64,000 nt of DNA from Teretinema zuelzerae (GCF_021021555.1 NZ_JAINWA010000003.1:1736001-1800000); one strand, 5' to 3'; counted from the stretch's first letter, positions 1 to 8,738 are shown. The notes: generated by a model from the sequence alone, not told the origin. Translations and numbers: made by a program.

Positions 1-8
1 AGGCGTCG

Positions 9-118
9 TTCTAACATTTATTTAACCTGCATTGCGTACATTGGCGCACTTTTTGCCGAGCGAAGCGACTAGCAAAAAGTGTGACAATAGCAATGTCAGG
101 TTGAAATAGTTGTTATCC
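9..118 (-). other. attC site 1 (class B)
   Basis: Core boxes TTCTAAC and GTTATCC. Arm variant ATTTAACC pairs with GGTTGAAAT, keeping the extrahelical G. It belongs to the gene-less family A cassette on its right. Confidence 0.93.
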
Positions 119-744
119 AATTTTTGGTTTCAGTTCTGCTGTAGCTTCGTTTCCAACTAATTTGTGTACTAAGCTTTTTACTTTTACAAACGTTACCAAC
201 GTCTTAAATTTTAATACGCAACAAAAATATTTCCTACAGAAAGCTCCGTTATGTTTTTATTCTACAGCAGCTTTATACAAAACATTTTTCTTATTTTTAT
301 CTCTTTTCTTCTATTATATAAGACCAAATCCAGTCCAATTATCTTGATTCGTTTCTGCAAAACATCAAGATCCTATTGTATAAAACAATAGAATGATAAC
401 CAGTAACTGAATCAGTTACTTATTTTTGATTTGCTTCATACAAGCCACTGTAAGGTTATTTCTCGAAACCAATTGTGCAGGATTCTCATTTTACTGCTGA
501 ATAACCACAGTAATCTAAAAACCTTATATCCAGGATCTTTTCAATTCAAGATGTTAAAATCAATTGAAAAGCAACGTCCTACAGTCGCCTTAAATTCTTG
601 GAAGTGAAAACGGAACACTGCTTTGCTGTTTTATTTTTAATGGATCTTCAGCATTTGTCGCGAGAGCTTGCACAGTAATCCAAATTATAATTCGAGATTT
701 ATAAGCGTTTTTAGTTCTTCTATCCTCGCCCGCCGAAGGCGTGG
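119..744. repeat. Gene-less cassette family A, copy 1
   Basis: About 625 bp between two attC sites with no convincing gene; the 61-codon + strand frame starting at 162 is disrupted in other copies and is probably chance. The family recurs five times in the window. Short perfect inverted repeats are visible: CTGCTGTAG (136-144) with CTACAGCAG (262-270), CTTTTCAATT (537-546) with AATTGAAAAG (562-571), and local hairpins such as GTAACTG-AAT-CAGTTAC. The right end carries the GC-rich mini-hairpin seen at cassette 5' ends. It could encode a structured RNA or be a passive DNA unit; no homologous known RNA is recognised. Confidence 0.8.
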
Positions 745-871
745 GGATAACATTTGCTTAACCTGTAATTCCGGCCCGAAGGGATTGGCGTGAAAATTGC
801 ACTAAAGGAGCGTAGCGACGACTGCAATTTTCATGACAAAAGGAATTATCAGGTTGAAGCAGTTGTTAGAT
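745..871 (-). other. attC site 2 (class C)
   Basis: Boxes GGATAAC and GTTAGAT; TAATTCCGG arm with inner stem TGAAAATTGC/GCAATTTTCA. Ends the lipoprotein cassette. Confidence 0.93.
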
Positions 872-881
872 AATTTTTTTC

Positions 882-1574
882 TTACCAAACTTCAATTAAT
901 TGTTTCAAATAATCTTTATCAAAAGATACGGAAGAGAATATCTGCTCATATTTACTATCAGCAGTCAAATCTCCAGGCGGATTACCAAGAGTATCAAAAA
1001 GCAATCTATATCTTGGTAAATCATTCTCATTTATTTCAAAGTATTTTTTAATATTTTGTGGAACTGATGTGAAATCGTAAGCTTCGCTATTTATTACTGC
1101 AGAATTATATTTTTTAATTTTCAATATTTTATAGTAGTTATGATTTGATGTTGTTTCAAAATCCCAAGTATTATTTCCCAATTTAACTGCCTTTATTTTT
1201 AAACTAATTAGCAATTTCTTATTTTCAATTTTCCAATCACCAAAAATATATTGGATATCATTTAATCCAGCATGATCTTTGTAAACCCTGAACATTCTAT
1301 TTGGATAAAAAGTAATTGAAATTCCTAATCCACTATTTTCTATATACTGATTATTATAAGTATCAACAAACCAAGAACCAATATTGTTTATTTCATCACT
1401 GGTTAATTTATATTTTTTAATAAAATAGAAACTATTATTAACACTCTTAAAATTAGTATCTACAGATTCAAATATACCTTCGTCTATAAATGATTGATAT
1501 TGATTTTTTTTATTACAACTAACAAGAAATGCACTTATCATACATACAATTAATACTACAGTTATTTTCTTCAT
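882..1574 (-). CDS. Predicted lipoprotein of unknown function
   Basis: 230 residues. Residues 1-20 form a signal peptide with a lipobox-like FLVSC, so the mature protein is probably lipid-anchored at Cys20. The remainder is hydrophilic and rich in Asn, Lys and Tyr with no recognised domain; a region around residues 100-135 (GDWKIENKKLLISLK) resembles small beta-rich lipocalin-like or META-like domains, but this is only an impression. The start ATG follows GGGGAA directly after the cassette 5' hairpin, so it depends on translation initiation close to the attC. It is the only gene of its cassette and stops 11 bp from the attC box. Confidence 0.85.
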   Translation of the reverse strand: MKKITVVLIVCMISAFLVSCNKKNQYQSFIDEGIFESVDTNFKSVNNSFYFIKKYKLTSDEINNIGSWFVDTYNNQYIENSGLGISITFYPNRMFRVYKDHAGLNDIQYIFGDWKIENKKLLISLKIKAVKLGNNTWDFETTSNHNYYKILKIKKYNSAVINSEAYDFTSVPQNIKKYFEINENDLPRYRLLFDTLGNPPGDLTADSKYEQIFSSVSFDKDYLKQLIEVW

Positions 1575-1599
1575 TTTTCCCCGCCCGCCGGAGGCGTGT

Positions 1600-1658
1600 A
1601 TCTAACATTTGCTTAACCTGCATTGCGAAGCAATGTCAGGTTGAAGCAGTTGTTAGTC
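1600..1658 (-). other. attC site 3 (class F, minimal 59 bp)
   Basis: Boxes ATCTAAC and GTTAGTC; the whole loop region is CATTGC-GAA-GCAATG. Belongs to the HUH transposase cassette on its right. Confidence 0.93.
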
Positions 1659-1878
1659 GCTTCTCTCTTATTGCATTTCAAATGATTTGATTTGGAAGAT
1701 TTTACAGGTTTCTTTCTATTATTTGCTGCTTTTAATACTTATACTCATCATCTTTTGTACTAGTTTCTTTTTTTATTATATCTCTTTCACATTTATTTCT
1801 TTCATTTCTCTTTTTTGGACATATCTTTACCAGGTCTTTTACTATCTTGGAGTCGCTATACTCTTACACCCATTCTCT

Positions 1879-2949
1879 TTACGTTTCAGGAAGCTTTATC
1901 TTACACAATATTTCATGTGCAGGAACTTCTTCATACGGTTCCAAGGTCATAATGATTTCCATTGCCGCATGACATATAGGACAATGATCTACACATTCCG
2001 CTTCTTCCATCTCTATTTCCATCGGAAATATTTTCTGCAGTTTTTCTAACTTATCGCTGTATTGGTTTGAGTATAATCCATAATTCCGTACTGTTACAGT
2101 ATGAGGGACAGGTATGTGATTCATGTATCGAGATACAAACAGTTCCTTATCCAACTCAATTCGCGTCTCTTTCCCTGCATGACGTTCAATATAACTAAAT
2201 GTTCCTTTCTCTTCGTTTTCCACCAATTCTTGATTAAGGTTTATCACTACACCCTTAGCGGCGTGTGCTAAATATCCTATTATCTTTTGTACATTTCCCT
2301 GATAATATGTTGCGTATACATTCCATTCGCGATCATTAATATCCTTCTGTTCAGGAATATCTTGTATATGTTTTCTCTGTAATTCTTTAACAAGATATTC
2401 TTTTATCACATCAGTAATTCGCGTATATGATATCGTTCCTAACGGCATCCAGTCACCGTTACCAGTCAGTCCACCATCAGATAACACGCAATGTATATGC
2501 GGTTTATAAGACATCCCCTTTCCATGTGTTTGAAATACCGCTATACATCCAGGGGTTATTCCATAATATTTCGATATGTTATTTATTGCACGCTTTACAC
2601 ATTCGAAAAAAGCGTTCATGAAATCTTTCTTATTTCTGAGCCACACGCCAGTGAAAACCTGTGGAATTGATATGACTAAATGAAAGTGATTAACATTTAA
2701 TACAGATGTTAATACCTTATCCTCCCATCTTTTCTGGTTCGCTTTATAACAGATAGGACAACCACGTTGGTTACAGGAATTATATACAGTTGCGATTGTT
2801 CCACATTTTGTGCATTGCACAACTCGGCCGCCATACCGGGTTGTTTTACACTCCCTCATATTCTGAAGAGAGCGTTTTTGTTTCGCATCAAGCTTAAAGG
2901 ATCTTTTAAGCGCAACAGAGCATATCTGCTCGAGTATACGGTTCTTCAT
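1879..2949 (-). CDS. IS91-like HUH transposase carried as a cassette gene (family 1, copy 1)
   Basis: 356 residues. An N-terminal zinc ribbon is visible (CTKCG near residue 47, CPIC near 65), followed by the HUH motif KPHIHC near residue 151 and Tyr residues in the conserved NYGLYSN segment near 283, and a C-terminal CPIC. This matches the IS91-like single-strand transposases, in which the Tyr attacks one DNA strand. The gene sits alone in a 1.36 kb cassette bounded by attC 3 and attC 4 with perfectly matching core boxes, so the unit moves as an integron cassette. About 220 bp of non-coding, T-rich DNA separates the stop from the attC. A copy with identical protein lies at 50414-51484. The exact start is uncertain because AAAGGA lies over 20 nt upstream of this ATG. 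Confidence 0.88.
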   Translation of the reverse strand: MKNRILEQICSVALKRSFKLDAKQKRSLQNMRECKTTRYGGRVVQCTKCGTIATVYNSCNQRGCPICYKANQKRWEDKVLTSVLNVNHFHLVISIPQVFTGVWLRNKKDFMNAFFECVKRAINNISKYYGITPGCIAVFQTHGKGMSYKPHIHCVLSDGGLTGNGDWMPLGTISYTRITDVIKEYLVKELQRKHIQDIPEQKDINDREWNVYATYYQGNVQKIIGYLAHAAKGVVINLNQELVENEEKGTFSYIERHAGKETRIELDKELFVSRYMNHIPVPHTVTVRNYGLYSNQYSDKLEKLQKIFPMEIEMEEAECVDHCPICHAAMEIIMTLEPYEEVPAHEILCKIKLPET

Positions 2950-3021
2950 GCATAGCTTGTATGCACAAATTCCTTTTCCTGCCTAACATATTCTTTCTTT
3001 TCCTCGGCGCCGTAGGCGTCC

Positions 3022-3137
3022 GACTAACATTTGCTTAACCTGCAATTCCGGCCCGTAGGGATTGGCGCACTTTTTGCCGCGAAGCGAAAGCAAAAAGTGT
3101 GACAAAAGGAATTGTCAGGTTGAAGCAGTTGTTCTAC
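3022..3137 (-). other. attC site 4 (class C2)
   Basis: Boxes GACTAAC and GTTCTAC. CAATTCCGG arm with inner CACTTTTTGC stem. Ends the first Phd/RelE cassette. Confidence 0.92.
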
Positions 3138-3145
3138 GTCTTCTC

Positions 3146-3472
3146 TTATTTACGTTTATTCAAATCTTCTTTTAATCGTTTTCCAATTGTCCTATAAATT
3201 TCTTCTTTTTCTCTTTTTCCAATTCCCCAAATTTCTATAACTTCTATTTTTTCTGGTGTTATCATGCGATAAACAATTCTGAACTTTTTACCATGGACAT
3301 ATATTTTATAGAAACCAGTCAAATCAATATTAAACTTATGCCCAAGCTTTTCACCAAGAAATGGATTTTTTTTTAATTCCTCAATTTTAGTTTCTATACT
3401 TTTTTTTACACTTCCATCTAGTTCTTTATAGTCCTTTGCAGCCTCAGGAATAAAAACAATTTTATACATCAT
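3146..3472 (-). CDS. relE: RelE/ParE-family toxin (copy 1)
   Basis: 108 residues with the typical RelE-type layout: MMYKIVFIPEAAKDYKEL at the N-terminus, the LGHKFNIDLTGFYKIYV core, and the basic strand KKFRIVYRMI. Toxins of this family cleave mRNA on the ribosome; which exact target cannot be told here. It lies 3 bp after the antitoxin, so the two are translationally linked, and it is the last gene before attC 4. The cassette is followed by an identical tandem copy 854 bp away. Confidence 0.9.
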   Translation of the reverse strand: MMYKIVFIPEAAKDYKELDGSVKKSIETKIEELKKNPFLGEKLGHKFNIDLTGFYKIYVHGKKFRIVYRMITPEKIEVIEIWGIGKREKEEIYRTIGKRLKEDLNKRK

Positions 3473-3475
3473 TTT

Positions 3476-3745
3476 TTATTCCTTGATTTTTTCCCATTCT
3501 ATTGAGTTATTAACATCATAATTCTTTATTCTCGTATTAATCATATTATTGATTTCGTAATACTCAAACATTTCTTCCAGGTTTGTTAAGTATTCATATT
3601 CTGAAAAGGGAACCATTACTGCTTCCATATTATTATTCTTTAGTATGTATACAGCTTCACCAGTTTCAGATAATTCTCTTATAGTTTGAGTAAGTTCTTT
3701 CTGTAACTTTGTAATTGGCATTATTCGATCTGTTTCTACTAACAT
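3476..3745 (-). CDS. Phd/YefM-family antitoxin (copy 1)
   Basis: 89 residues from the ATG that follows AGGAGG by 6 nt (start at 3745; a longer frame to 3787 lacks a ribosome binding site). The segment MPITKLQKELTQTIREL then AVYILKNNNMEAVMVPFSEYEYL is the classic Phd/YefM DNA-binding half, with a toxin-binding acidic tail. The upstream AT-rich stretch contains TATAAT and TAATA-CA-TATTA, consistent with a self-repressed promoter, so the module does not depend on the integron promoter. Confidence 0.9.
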   Translation of the reverse strand: MLVETDRIMPITKLQKELTQTIRELSETGEAVYILKNNNMEAVMVPFSEYEYLTNLEEMFEYYEINNMINTRIKNYDVNNSIEWEKIKE

Positions 3746-3875
3746 ATTCGTCCTCCTGCTTATATTATAATACATATTATTATACATAGCAACAGAAAGA
3801 GAATGATTATTATTTCTTTGTAATATATATATTTAATACTGGAATGTAAATTTTCTTTCCGCGCGCGCAGCGTCC

Positions 3876-3991
3876 GTAGAACATTTGCTTAACCTGCAAT
3901 TCCGGCCCGTAGGGATTGGCGCACTTTTTGCCGCGAAGCGAAAGCAAAAAGTGTGACAAAAGGAATTGTCAGGTTGAAGCAGTTGTTCTAC
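3876..3991 (-). other. attC site 5 (class C2)
   Basis: Boxes GTAGAAC and GTTCTAC; same variant as site 4. Ends the second Phd/RelE cassette. Confidence 0.92.
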
Positions 3992-3999
3992 GTCTTCTC

Positions 4000-4326
4000 T
4001 TATTTACGTTTATTCAAATCTTCTTTTAATCGTTTTCCAATTGTCCTATAAATTTCTTCTTTTTCTCTTTTTCCAATTCCCCAAATTTCTATAACTTCTA
4101 TTTTTTCTGGTGTTATCATGCGATAAACAATTCTGAACTTTTTACCATGGACATATATTTTATAGAAACCAGTCAAATCAATATTAAACTTATGCCCAAG
4201 CTTTTCACCAAGAAATGGATTTTTTTTTAATTCCTCAATTTTAGTTTCTATACTTTTTTTTACACTTCCATCTAGTTCTTTATAGTCCTTTGCAGCCTCA
4301 GGAATAAAAACAATTTTATACATCAT
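4000..4326 (-). CDS. relE: RelE/ParE-family toxin (copy 2)
   Basis: Protein identical to the copy at 3146-3472. The pair with its antitoxin forms a second, tandem cassette offset by exactly 854 bp. Identity including non-coding flanks suggests a very recent duplication or re-insertion. Confidence 0.9.
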   Translation of the reverse strand: MMYKIVFIPEAAKDYKELDGSVKKSIETKIEELKKNPFLGEKLGHKFNIDLTGFYKIYVHGKKFRIVYRMITPEKIEVIEIWGIGKREKEEIYRTIGKRLKEDLNKRK

Positions 4327-4329
4327 TTT

Positions 4330-4599
4330 TTATTCCTTGATTTTTTCCCATTCTATTGAGTTATTAACATCATAATTCTTTATTCTCGTATTAATCATAT
4401 TATTGATTTCGTAATACTCAAACATTTCTTCCAGGTTTGTTAAGTATTCATATTCTGAAAAGGGAACCATTACTGCTTCCATATTATTATTCTTTAGTAT
4501 GTATACAGCTTCACCAGTTTCAGATAATTCTCTTATAGTTTGAGTAAGTTCTTTCTGTAACTTTGTAATTGGCATTATTCGATCTGTTTCTACTAACAT
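4330..4599 (-). CDS. Phd/YefM-family antitoxin (copy 2)
   Basis: Protein identical to the copy at 3476-3745, with the same AGGAGG-driven start and the same promoter region, so both modules should be expressed and cross-neutralising. Confidence 0.9.
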   Translation of the reverse strand: MLVETDRIMPITKLQKELTQTIRELSETGEAVYILKNNNMEAVMVPFSEYEYLTNLEEMFEYYEINNMINTRIKNYDVNNSIEWEKIKE

Positions 4600-4729
4600 A
4601 TTCGTCCTCCTGCTTATATTATAATACATATTATTATACATAGCAACAGAAAGAGAATGATTATTATTTCTTTGTAATATATATATTTAATACTGGAATG
4701 TAAATTTTCTTTCCGCGCGCGCAGCGTCC

Positions 4730-4838
4730 GTAGAACATTTGCTTAACCTGCGTTTTGTTTGGCGCGGTTTTTGCCGAGCGTAGCGAAGAGCAAAAATCCG
4801 TGACAAGCAAATAAGTCAGGTTGAAGCAGTTGTTAGAT
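4730..4838 (-). other. attC site 6 (class A)
   Basis: Boxes GTAGAAC and GTTAGAT. Ends gene-less cassette B copy 1. Confidence 0.93.
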
Positions 4839-5228
4839 CGCCAACTGTTAAACAATTCAGTTTATAACCAACTACATCAATGTTAGAAAACGATTTGCAG
4901 TACCATTAAAAACCCGAAGGCTGAATCCTTATGACTTGTTATAATGTGAAGACTGAGGCAACTCTTCTGCATATCGTTTTCTAACATCAGTTCCTGCAAG
5001 TTTTAGCACAAGTGGTATGAAGTCAACTTCATCAACGAAAGAAAAAGTTTTAATCACGATGACACTTTAAGTAATAAACTAGGTGCAAACTGTATAACCG
5101 TTTTTTAGAGTGTTATCATCTGTTGAACTTTTTCTTAAGTCTATTTTCAGCGACAGTTTACTTCAGTTATACACAATCTTCTTCCAAATCTATTTCTTTT
5201 TCTTCTATTAATAAGTGTAGATTGGTCG
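4839..5228. repeat. Gene-less cassette family B, copy 1
   Basis: About 390 bp with no plausible gene, present five times. It holds a perfect 14-base inverted repeat, TGTTAGAAAACGAT near 4880 and ATCGTTTTCTAACA near 4975, flanking a loop of about 85 bases with GCAG/CTGC inside. Further nested pairs are AAGAAAAAGTT with AACTTTTTCTT, GTATAAC with GTTATAC, and GATGACACT with AGTGTTATC. This density of long-range pairing, kept in every copy, suggests a folded RNA or folded single-stranded DNA. Unlike most cassettes it lacks the GC-rich 5' mini-hairpin, and its edge boxes differ by one base. Confidence 0.82.
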
Positions 5229-5350
5229 AACTAACATTTGCTTAACCTGTATTTTCGTGCCCGCAGGGCTTGGCGCATTTTGTGCGCCAGGAGCGTAGCG
5301 ACAGCACAAAATGTGACAAAGAAAATATCAGGTTGAAGCAGTTGTTAGGT
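5229..5350 (-). other. attC site 7 (class D)
   Basis: Boxes AACTAAC and GTTAGGT. Its core supplies the TAA stop of the NmrA-like gene. Confidence 0.92.
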
Positions 5351-6211
5351 GAATTTCTTTATATTCATTCGAATAAACTCTTCAATTTTTTTTGGGTTTT
5401 CATTAAAAATATCATAAAATGTATTCACGATTTCAGGTTCAGGCTGTACTCTTGGTAGAAAATGCAAAACAAACATTACAAATATCATTCCTATTTCGTA
5501 TTTCTCTTTTTTCTTCGCTATGAAATATTTCAATGGATTTACTGATCTATATTTTATTTCACCATTGGTTATTAGATTAATTAATTTTACAACTTCCGGA
5601 AAGTTTAAGTTTTGTGATCCAGAAATTGTTAACGCCTTATTCTGATACTTATTAAAATTTGAAGCACATTCAAGTACAATTCTCGATATATCACTAATAT
5701 CAATCCAATTAAACTTCGCAGTCCCTGAAGGTAATGTTATTAATTTGCTATGTTGAATTTCAGGATATAACGTTGTTGTCAAGTTTTGCATAAAATAACT
5801 TGGACGAAGGAATATATAGTCAATTTTATTTTTTATTATTAATAACTCAATTTTCCTATGCGGAATAATTGTAGACGTTTCTGCTCCTTGTACAGATAAT
5901 AGGATTATTTTGATATTTCCAATTTCTGCTATTCTAGTAATTAATGGTGCAATATATTTTTTAATATTTGATATTTGCGGTGGTCGCAATAGAAACATAA
6001 TATCAATATTATCAAGAGCACTATCAAATGTACTAATATCATAGAAATCAAATTTTCTTAACTCAATGTCATTAAGTTCAGGGTAGTTTTTTTTAGTTTT
6101 TTCAATATCTCGAACTCCAGCAATTATATTACCAATAGTCCGATTCGCTTTGAATTGGTTAACAACTTCTAAGCCTATATTACCCGTTGCTCCAGTAATA
6201 AGTATATTCAT
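5345..6211 (-). CDS. NmrA-like NAD(P)-binding protein
   Basis: 288 residues. The N-terminus MNILITGATGNIGLEVV holds the GxxGxxG dinucleotide-binding loop of the atypical short-chain dehydrogenases (NmrA/SDR type), followed by GVRDIEK in the usual second strand position. Proteins of this type are NAD(P)-sensing regulators or reductases acting in the cytosol; the substrate is unknown. A hydrophobic stretch near residues 243-253 is unusual but short. The stop codon is formed by the TAA within the attC core. Single gene of its cassette. Confidence 0.85.
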   Translation of the reverse strand: MNILITGATGNIGLEVVNQFKANRTIGNIIAGVRDIEKTKKNYPELNDIELRKFDFYDISTFDSALDNIDIMFLLRPPQISNIKKYIAPLITRIAEIGNIKIILLSVQGAETSTIIPHRKIELLIIKNKIDYIFLRPSYFMQNLTTTLYPEIQHSKLITLPSGTAKFNWIDISDISRIVLECASNFNKYQNKALTISGSQNLNFPEVVKLINLITNGEIKYRSVNPLKYFIAKKKEKYEIGMIFVMFVLHFLPRVQPEPEIVNTFYDIFNENPKKIEEFIRMNIKKFT

Positions 6212-6245
6212 TTCTAGTTTATTTCCTCGCCCGCCGAAGGCGTGA

Positions 6246-6353
6246 ACCTAACATTTAGTTAACCTGCATTGCGTCATTGGCGCACTTTTTGCCGAGCGAA
6301 GCGACTGCAAAAAGTGTGACAATAGCAATGTCAGGTTGAACTAGTTGTTGGAT
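6246..6353 (-). other. attC site 8 (class B)
   Basis: Boxes ACCTAAC and GTTGGAT; arm variant AGTTAACC pairs with GGTTGAACT. Ends the AAC(3)-like cassette. Confidence 0.93.
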
Positions 6354-6358
6354 GATCC

Positions 6359-7096
6359 TCACAGATCAATATCAAATAACTCACTAATATTATGTTTCAG
6401 TTCATTTTCATAAATAGCTATCACATCTTTAACTCTGAAAAACATACTATCCGCATTACCAATTTTACTTCGAGTTATCAATCCTTTATCTTCTGCAATT
6501 TTTTGTACTTTTAACCAACCTTTATGATATTTTGGCAGCATTTCTGTTGAGATGAAATAATCATTCTGATTATATATTTTATGAATTTCTTCATTCATTG
6601 GCATAAATAGTTTTGGCCAAACATCCTCTGGAATATTATTTTCCACATAATGCATCGCGGTTAATTTTCTAATATCAACACCAACTAATAATCCATAACC
6701 ATTATCATTTACAAAATCCATTAAATCATTTACATATTGATTGGCATTTTTACCCCATGCTGCCATTCTGTGTTGTCCAGTTCCTATCACTGTTCCTGGC
6801 ATTCTACAAAAAATGTCAGCAATAATTCCCATATCGGTTCTTTCATTATGGTTTTCATCCAACCATTTATTTTTAGTAACAATTTCTAATGATACATCAT
6901 GCTCAGTTAAGGGCAAGCATTTTGATAATGGAAAAGCAGGCATAATTATATTGCCCTCAGCTGTTATCATACTTTTTAAATCAGTAATAATACTTTCGGG
7001 AGTACAGCTAGTTTCATTTATTGATCTCATTGACGAATGAAACTCAATCGACATACCTTTTGTAATTCCAGTACATACTAAATCATTTATAATCAT
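6359..7096 (-). CDS. Aminoglycoside N3-acetyltransferase-like protein (AAC(3) family)
   Basis: 245 residues, close to the usual 260-280 of AAC(3) enzymes. Family landmarks in order: EFHSSMRSINETSCTPESII (substrate loop), GNIIMPAFPLS, MGIIADIFCRMPGTV, GQHRMAAWGKNA (where classical enzymes have an RSxHPxxSxxAxG motif, so this is a divergent version) and LLVGVDIRKLTAMHYVE. AAC(3) enzymes transfer acetyl from acetyl-CoA to the 3-amino group of aminoglycosides; distant members acetylate other amines, so resistance is possible but not shown. The ATG follows GAGGA at long distance and AAAG nearer. A cassette-borne antibiotic acetyltransferase is typical integron cargo. Confidence 0.85.
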   Translation of the reverse strand: MIINDLVCTGITKGMSIEFHSSMRSINETSCTPESIITDLKSMITAEGNIIMPAFPLSKCLPLTEHDVSLEIVTKNKWLDENHNERTDMGIIADIFCRMPGTVIGTGQHRMAAWGKNANQYVNDLMDFVNDNGYGLLVGVDIRKLTAMHYVENNIPEDVWPKLFMPMNEEIHKIYNQNDYFISTEMLPKYHKGWLKVQKIAEDKGLITRSKIGNADSMFFRVKDVIAIYENELKHNISELFDIDL

Positions 7097-7128
7097 GTTC
7101 TTTAATTCCTCGCGCGCCGAAGGCGTCC

Positions 7129-7237
7129 ATCCAACATTTGCTTAACCTGCGTTTTGTTTGGCGCGGTTTTTGCCGAGCGTAGCGAAGTGCAAAAATCCGT
7201 GACAAGCAAATAAGTCAGGTTGAAGCAGTTGTTAGGA
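7129..7237 (-). other. attC site 9 (class A)
   Basis: Boxes ATCCAAC and GTTAGGA. Ends RHH/PIN cassette copy 1. Confidence 0.93.
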
Positions 7238-7246
7238 AAATTCCTA

Positions 7247-7669
7247 TTATCTTTTTTTAATCATTTTTAAGTATTCGGCTGGTGTTTGTATAACGAGATC
7301 CTTTTCCTTATAGTCTTTTCCATTTCGTGTAAGAATAATCTTAATCTCGTTCTCTCTTGCAGTAAAGTATTGTAACCCATCCTCAAAATCACTAAATTTT
7401 GAGTTTAATGCAAGATCAACAATTTTTTCATCAACAGAAATCACTCCGATTATTATTCGTAGTTTTCTTAATAATTCCTTTGCTTTTTCTATTCCTAAAA
7501 GTTTCCTTAATATATAGAAGACATTTGCAAAAACCAAGGATGTAGTTATTAACTCAATTTGTTTTGTATCCCCCAGGGTAAAAACTTCAGCTGCAAAATC
7601 ATAAAAAGGTTCACGTTTACACAACAAATCAAGAATAATATCAGAATCAATAAATACTTTTTTATTCAT
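7247..7669 (-). CDS. vapC: PIN-domain toxin, VapC-like (copy 1)
   Basis: 140 residues from MNKKVFIDSDIILDLL (a start 24 bases further upstream is also open). The PIN acidic residues are visible in IDSDIILD and near the end in FSDFEDGLQYFTA, with RNGKDY following. VapC toxins are Mg-dependent RNases. The start overlaps the end of the antitoxin gene, indicating translational coupling. A second copy lies at 12626-13048. Confidence 0.9.
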   Translation of the reverse strand: MNKKVFIDSDIILDLLCKREPFYDFAAEVFTLGDTKQIELITTSLVFANVFYILRKLLGIEKAKELLRKLRIIIGVISVDEKIVDLALNSKFSDFEDGLQYFTARENEIKIILTRNGKDYKEKDLVIQTPAEYLKMIKKR

Positions 7670-7901
7670 ATTTATGTTCCAAATATTGTACATAGTCGAT
7701 CTTATTAAGATCTTTCTCAGAAATTACACCGCTTAATTCTTCAACTAATGGGCTAAAATGTTTTATGGGTTCATTTTCAGAAATTAAATTTCTAAAATAA
7801 TCCTCCACAAGTTTTGATAAACTACGATTATTAGTTTGAGCGTATTTTTTAACAGATTGGATCACTGATTGATCAAGTTTTAAGGTCAGCTTTGTTTCCA
7901 T
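7662..7901 (-). CDS. Ribbon-helix-helix antitoxin (copy 1)
   Basis: 79 residues: METKLTLKLDQSVIQSVKKYA then NNRSLSKLVEDYFRNL, the beta strand and two helices of the RHH fold; residues 45-79 form the toxin-binding tail. Ribosome binding site AGGTG lies just upstream. Two TATACGTATA palindromes upstream are the probable operator. Confidence 0.9.
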   Translation of the reverse strand: METKLTLKLDQSVIQSVKKYAQTNNRSLSKLVEDYFRNLISENEPIKHFSPLVEELSGVISEKDLNKIDYVQYLEHKYE

Positions 7902-7913
7902 AAAACACCTCCA

Positions 7914-7947
7914 TATACGTATAACAGTAATGCAATATATACGTATA
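7914..7947 (-). promoter_or_regulatory. Paired TATACGTATA operator of the RHH/PIN module
   Basis: Two perfect 10-base palindromes, TATACGTATA at 7914-7923 and 7938-7947, 24 bp apart centre to centre, directly upstream of the antitoxin. RHH repressors bind paired sites of this kind as dimers of dimers. Confidence 0.7.
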
Positions 7948-8023
7948 GTAAAGCGATTTTATGCTATTTTTGTTAAATCATAACATTATAATGATTTCCT
8001 TCTTTTACGCGCCGAAGGCGTCG

Positions 8024-8136
8024 TCCTAACATTTGCTTAACCTGCGAGGCGTAATGGCGCGATTCTTGCCGAGGCGCAAAGCGCCGACAAGCAAGAATCG
8101 TGACATAGCCGAGTCAGGTTGAAGCAGTTGTTAGCA
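8024..8136 (-). other. attC site 10 (class E)
   Basis: Boxes TCCTAAC and GTTAGCA. Inner cap is GGCGC-AAA-GCGCC, one of the few caps not of GNA type. Ends the restriction-modification cassette. Confidence 0.92.
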
Positions 8137-8144
8137 GATTTTTT

Positions 8145-8738
8145 TTAGACTAATGCTCGCCCATCTGTACCCTTATAAATTTGCGGTACAGACTCAGATA
8201 TCGAATCATATTCAACTTCAATTACGGCTAGAACACCTTCAACAGGAAGACTTTTCCAAATAGGGAAATATGGTTCAATTTCTGCAAAATTTCCAATACG
8301 ATCTGTTAAATGAAAATATAAATCTCTGGAAGGAACGACAAGCACTCCACCAATAAGTGATTTTGTAATAAGTCCTAAGGCCATCTTATTTAATGCTCTG
8401 TGACTTGAAGAAATATTCCCAGTTTCCCATTCAAATGCAAAATCACCATAATGATCAACCGATAGAACAGCATCAACTGGACCAGGAGATATTCTAGATC
8501 CAAGATCCATTTTTTTCTCAAGTTCCCAATCTCTATTTTTCAAATATGATACACATCGCTCTTTTATTGGCTTTACACCATTAGCATTTTTTCCAGGAAA
8601 TATTGTAAATGTATCAGCGCCATCTGGCCATTTCACAGAATCAATAGCTTTATAAATTGTTGAAAAAATCAGCTCATATGCAGGAGAGTCAATAAAGTCC
8701 CCTTTTTTAATAAGGAATTCAGTTCTTAATGTTTTCAT
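8145..8738 (-). CDS. BamHI-like type II restriction endonuclease
   Basis: 197 residues against 213 in BamHI. Shared landmarks, from memory of the BamHI sequence: DTFTIFPGKNANGVKPIKE, the catalytic GPVDAV (position of BamHI Asp94) and FEWETGNISSSHRALNK (positions of Glu111 and Glu113), then LYFHLTDRIGNFAEIEPYF and a closing PQIYKGTDG. All catalytic acidic residues are present, so the enzyme looks intact; GGATCC recognition is the natural prediction but is inferred. It follows the controller gene with an overlap of 20 bp and is opposed by a divergent methyltransferase. Confidence 0.92.
   Translation of the reverse strand: MKTLRTEFLIKKGDFIDSPAYELIFSTIYKAIDSVKWPDGADTFTIFPGKNANGVKPIKERCVSYLKNRDWELEKKMDLGSRISPGPVDAVLSVDHYGDFAFEWETGNISSSHRALNKMALGLITKSLIGGVLVVPSRDLYFHLTDRIGNFAEIEPYFPIWKSLPVEGVLAVIEVEYDSISESVPQIYKGTDGRALV

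Noticed and set aside
162-347. 61-codon + strand open frame in family A
   Set aside because: Not conserved in the other copies, no ribosome binding site, changes do not follow codon phase.
720-747. GC-rich hairpins at cassette 5' ends as transcription terminators
   Set aside because: No T-run follows on either strand, and on the gene strand they precede the ribosome binding site and start codon.
4664-4855. Short minus-strand frames starting in family B and running through the attC (also 10944-11159 and 60480-60701)
   Set aside because: They only read the attC and the edge of a gene-less cassette.
4880-4990. The 14-base inverted repeat of family B as an internal attC
   Set aside because: The core boxes are in the reversed order (GTTAG first, CTAAC last) and the conserved GGTTGAAGC arm is missing.
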